From positions 1-23,427 of the forward strand of contig DAITAZ010000052.1 in assembly GCA_036824045.1 (NCBI GenBank): a DNA stretch of 23,427 bases, in the 5' to 3' direction. The position numbers were made by a program, and so were the translations under genes. The stretch comes from DAITAZ01 sp036824045. GTDB taxonomy: Bacteria > Pseudomonadota > Gammaproteobacteria > Burkholderiales > Rhodocyclaceae. Below are positions 22,923-23,427 of the stretch, in pieces. The notes under the pieces are model-generated. The model was not told the origin of the DNA. It was given only the letters and a program-made list of their open reading frames with translations, and ran no database searches. Each line of letters opens with the position of its first letter. Position 1 is the first letter of the stretch.

Positions 22923-22970
22923 TCCGCACAAAACAAAAGGCCGCAAATGCGGCCTTTTGTTTTGTGCGGA
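22923..22970 (+). terminator. 23-bp perfect hairpin terminator after fabI, probably bidirectional
   Basis: Left arm 22923-22945 and right arm 22948-22970 are exact reverse complements with only AA between them. The GC core GGCCGCA/TGCGGCC is flanked by an A-tract on the left and CTTTTGTTTTG on the right, so an intrinsic terminator forms for either strand. It begins 12 bases after the fabI stop. Confidence 0.85.
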
Positions 22971-22989
22971 ATAGACGATCAGAGCTGCG

Positions 22990-23024
22990 GAAAAAGAAAA
23001 AGCCAGCCGTTTCCGGCTGGCTTT
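22990..23024 (-). terminator. Intrinsic terminator of the tRNA cluster
   Basis: Read on the minus strand, an 11-bp stem AAAGCCAGCCG/CGGCTGGCTTT with a GAAA tetraloop (arms 23014-23024 and 22999-23009) is followed by a T-rich run TTTTTCTTTTTC. It begins 5 bases after the 3' end of tRNA-Asp. Confidence 0.9.
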
Positions 23025-23029
23025 CAGTA

Positions 23030-23106
23030 TGGCGGAGTGGACGGGACTCGAACCCGCGACCCCCGGCGTGACAGGCCGGTATTCTAACCGACTGAACTAC
23101 CACTCC
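23030..23106 (-). tRNA. tRNA-Asp (anticodon GTC)
   Basis: A 77-base cloverleaf with encoded CCA. The acceptor GGAGTGG pairs with CCACTCC, discriminator G73 fits Asp, and the anticodon loop CTGTCAC within stem CCGGC/GCCGG gives GTC. The T arm reads CGGGTTCGAGTCCCG. It is the last gene of the minus-strand tRNA cluster. Confidence 0.97.
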
Positions 23107-23156
23107 TGATCGTCCCGGAAACCCGCAAGAACCAAGCCTCGCAAATTCCCGCAAAC

Positions 23157-23232
23157 TGGCGTCCCCTAGGGGATTCGAACCCCTGTTACCGCCGTGAAAG
23201 GGCGGTGTCCTAGGCCTCTAGACGAAGGGGAC
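23157..23232 (-). tRNA. tRNA-Glu (anticodon TTC)
   Basis: A 76-base cloverleaf with encoded CCA. The acceptor GTCCCCT pairs with AGGGGAC, the anticodon loop CTTTCAC in stem CCGCC/GGCGG gives TTC, and the T arm is GGGGTTCGAATCCCC. It lies 50 bases before tRNA-Asp in transcription order. Confidence 0.97.
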
Positions 23233-23242
23233 CTGGACCTCT

Positions 23243-23318
<76 letters not shown>

Positions 23319-23341
23319 ACTGCTTGCTACTGGGTATTACC

Positions 23342-23366
23342 GAGCAGAAGTGTCACCCTTCTGCTC
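23342..23366 (-). other. Hairpin in the tRNA precursor spacer
   Basis: GAGCAGAAG and CTTCTGCTC form a 9-bp perfect stem with a 7-base loop between the partial tRNA-Asp and tRNA-Ala. In the transcribed direction the T-run lies before the hairpin, not after, so it is not a terminator. It may be a processing signal for the tRNA precursor. Confidence 0.4.
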
Positions 23367-23373
23367 AAAAACC

Positions 23374-23427
23374 TGGCGGAGTGGACGGGACTCGAACCCG
23401 CGACCCCCGGCGTGACAGGCCGGTATT
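23374..23427 (-). tRNA. tRNA-Asp (GTC), second copy, cut by the window edge
   Basis: The 54 bases present are identical to the 3' 54 bases of the tRNA-Asp at 23030-23106, including the CCA, T arm and the GTC anticodon. The 5' part lies beyond the window. Confidence 0.93.

Noticed and set aside
22015..23154. Upstream extension of the binding-protein frame through the fabI region and a tRNA
   Set aside because: The lipoprotein signal begins at 22014, and the extension would run antisense through fabI and along a tRNA gene.
23342..23366. Hairpin near the tRNA genes, as an intrinsic terminator
   Set aside because: The T-run precedes the stem in the transcribed direction and A residues follow it on the other strand, so neither strand has the required layout.

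Overview
This is a chromosomal window from a GC-rich Gram-negative bacterium, most likely a betaproteobacterium near the Rhodocyclales. That placement is inferred from gene content and order, high GC, a full fli cluster, an E. coli-like gloB/yafS/rnhA/dnaQ block and a FabI-type enoyl-ACP reductase; no 16S gene is present to confirm it. Coding density is very high. Neighbouring genes repeatedly overlap by 1-4 bases, and no stretch above 300 bases lacks a gene. I see no insertion sequence, phage module, CRISPR array or other sign of recent transfer.

Region 1 (1-8405, + strand) is the flagellar export, rotor and hook-length cluster fliH(partial)-fliI-fliJ-fliK-fliL-fliM-fliN-fliO-fliP-fliQ-fliR. 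FliH, FliI and FliJ form the cytoplasmic ATPase complex. FliP, FliQ and FliR (with FliO as assembly factor) form the membrane export gate. FliK measures hook length, FliM and FliN are C-ring switch proteins, and FliL supports the stator. A hairpin plus T-run between fliK and fliL marks a probable partial stop or sub-operon boundary. A small unrecognised helical protein (8453-8722, +) closes the cluster.

Region 2 (8711-14090) resembles the E. coli mltD-gloB-yafS-rnhA-dnaQ neighbourhood. The operon yafS-type methyltransferase, rnhA and dnaQ runs on the minus strand. gloB diverges from it, and mltD lies further along on the plus strand. A response-regulator diguanylate cyclase (REC-GGDEF, minus strand) sits between gloB and mltD, where E. 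coli has no such gene.

Region 3 (14183-22014, - strand) is a five-gene operon for a YejABEF-like peptide ABC importer: solute-binding protein, then a Methyltransf_32-type methyltransferase, permease B, permease E and a double ATPase. Every junction overlaps by 1-4 bases. The methyltransferase inside a transporter operon, the binding protein with both a lipobox and a C-terminal membrane helix, and the enlarged YejE-like permease are the least ordinary features of the window.

Region 4 (22090-23427) holds fabI (+), preceded by a perfect TATAAT. It faces a minus-strand tRNA cluster that reads Asp(partial)-Ala(GGC)-Glu(TTC)-Asp(GTC) in transcription order. Two hairpin terminators lie between them, one a 23-bp perfect inverted repeat. 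I found no clear candidate for a wholly new biological system; the unusual transporter operon is the best lead.
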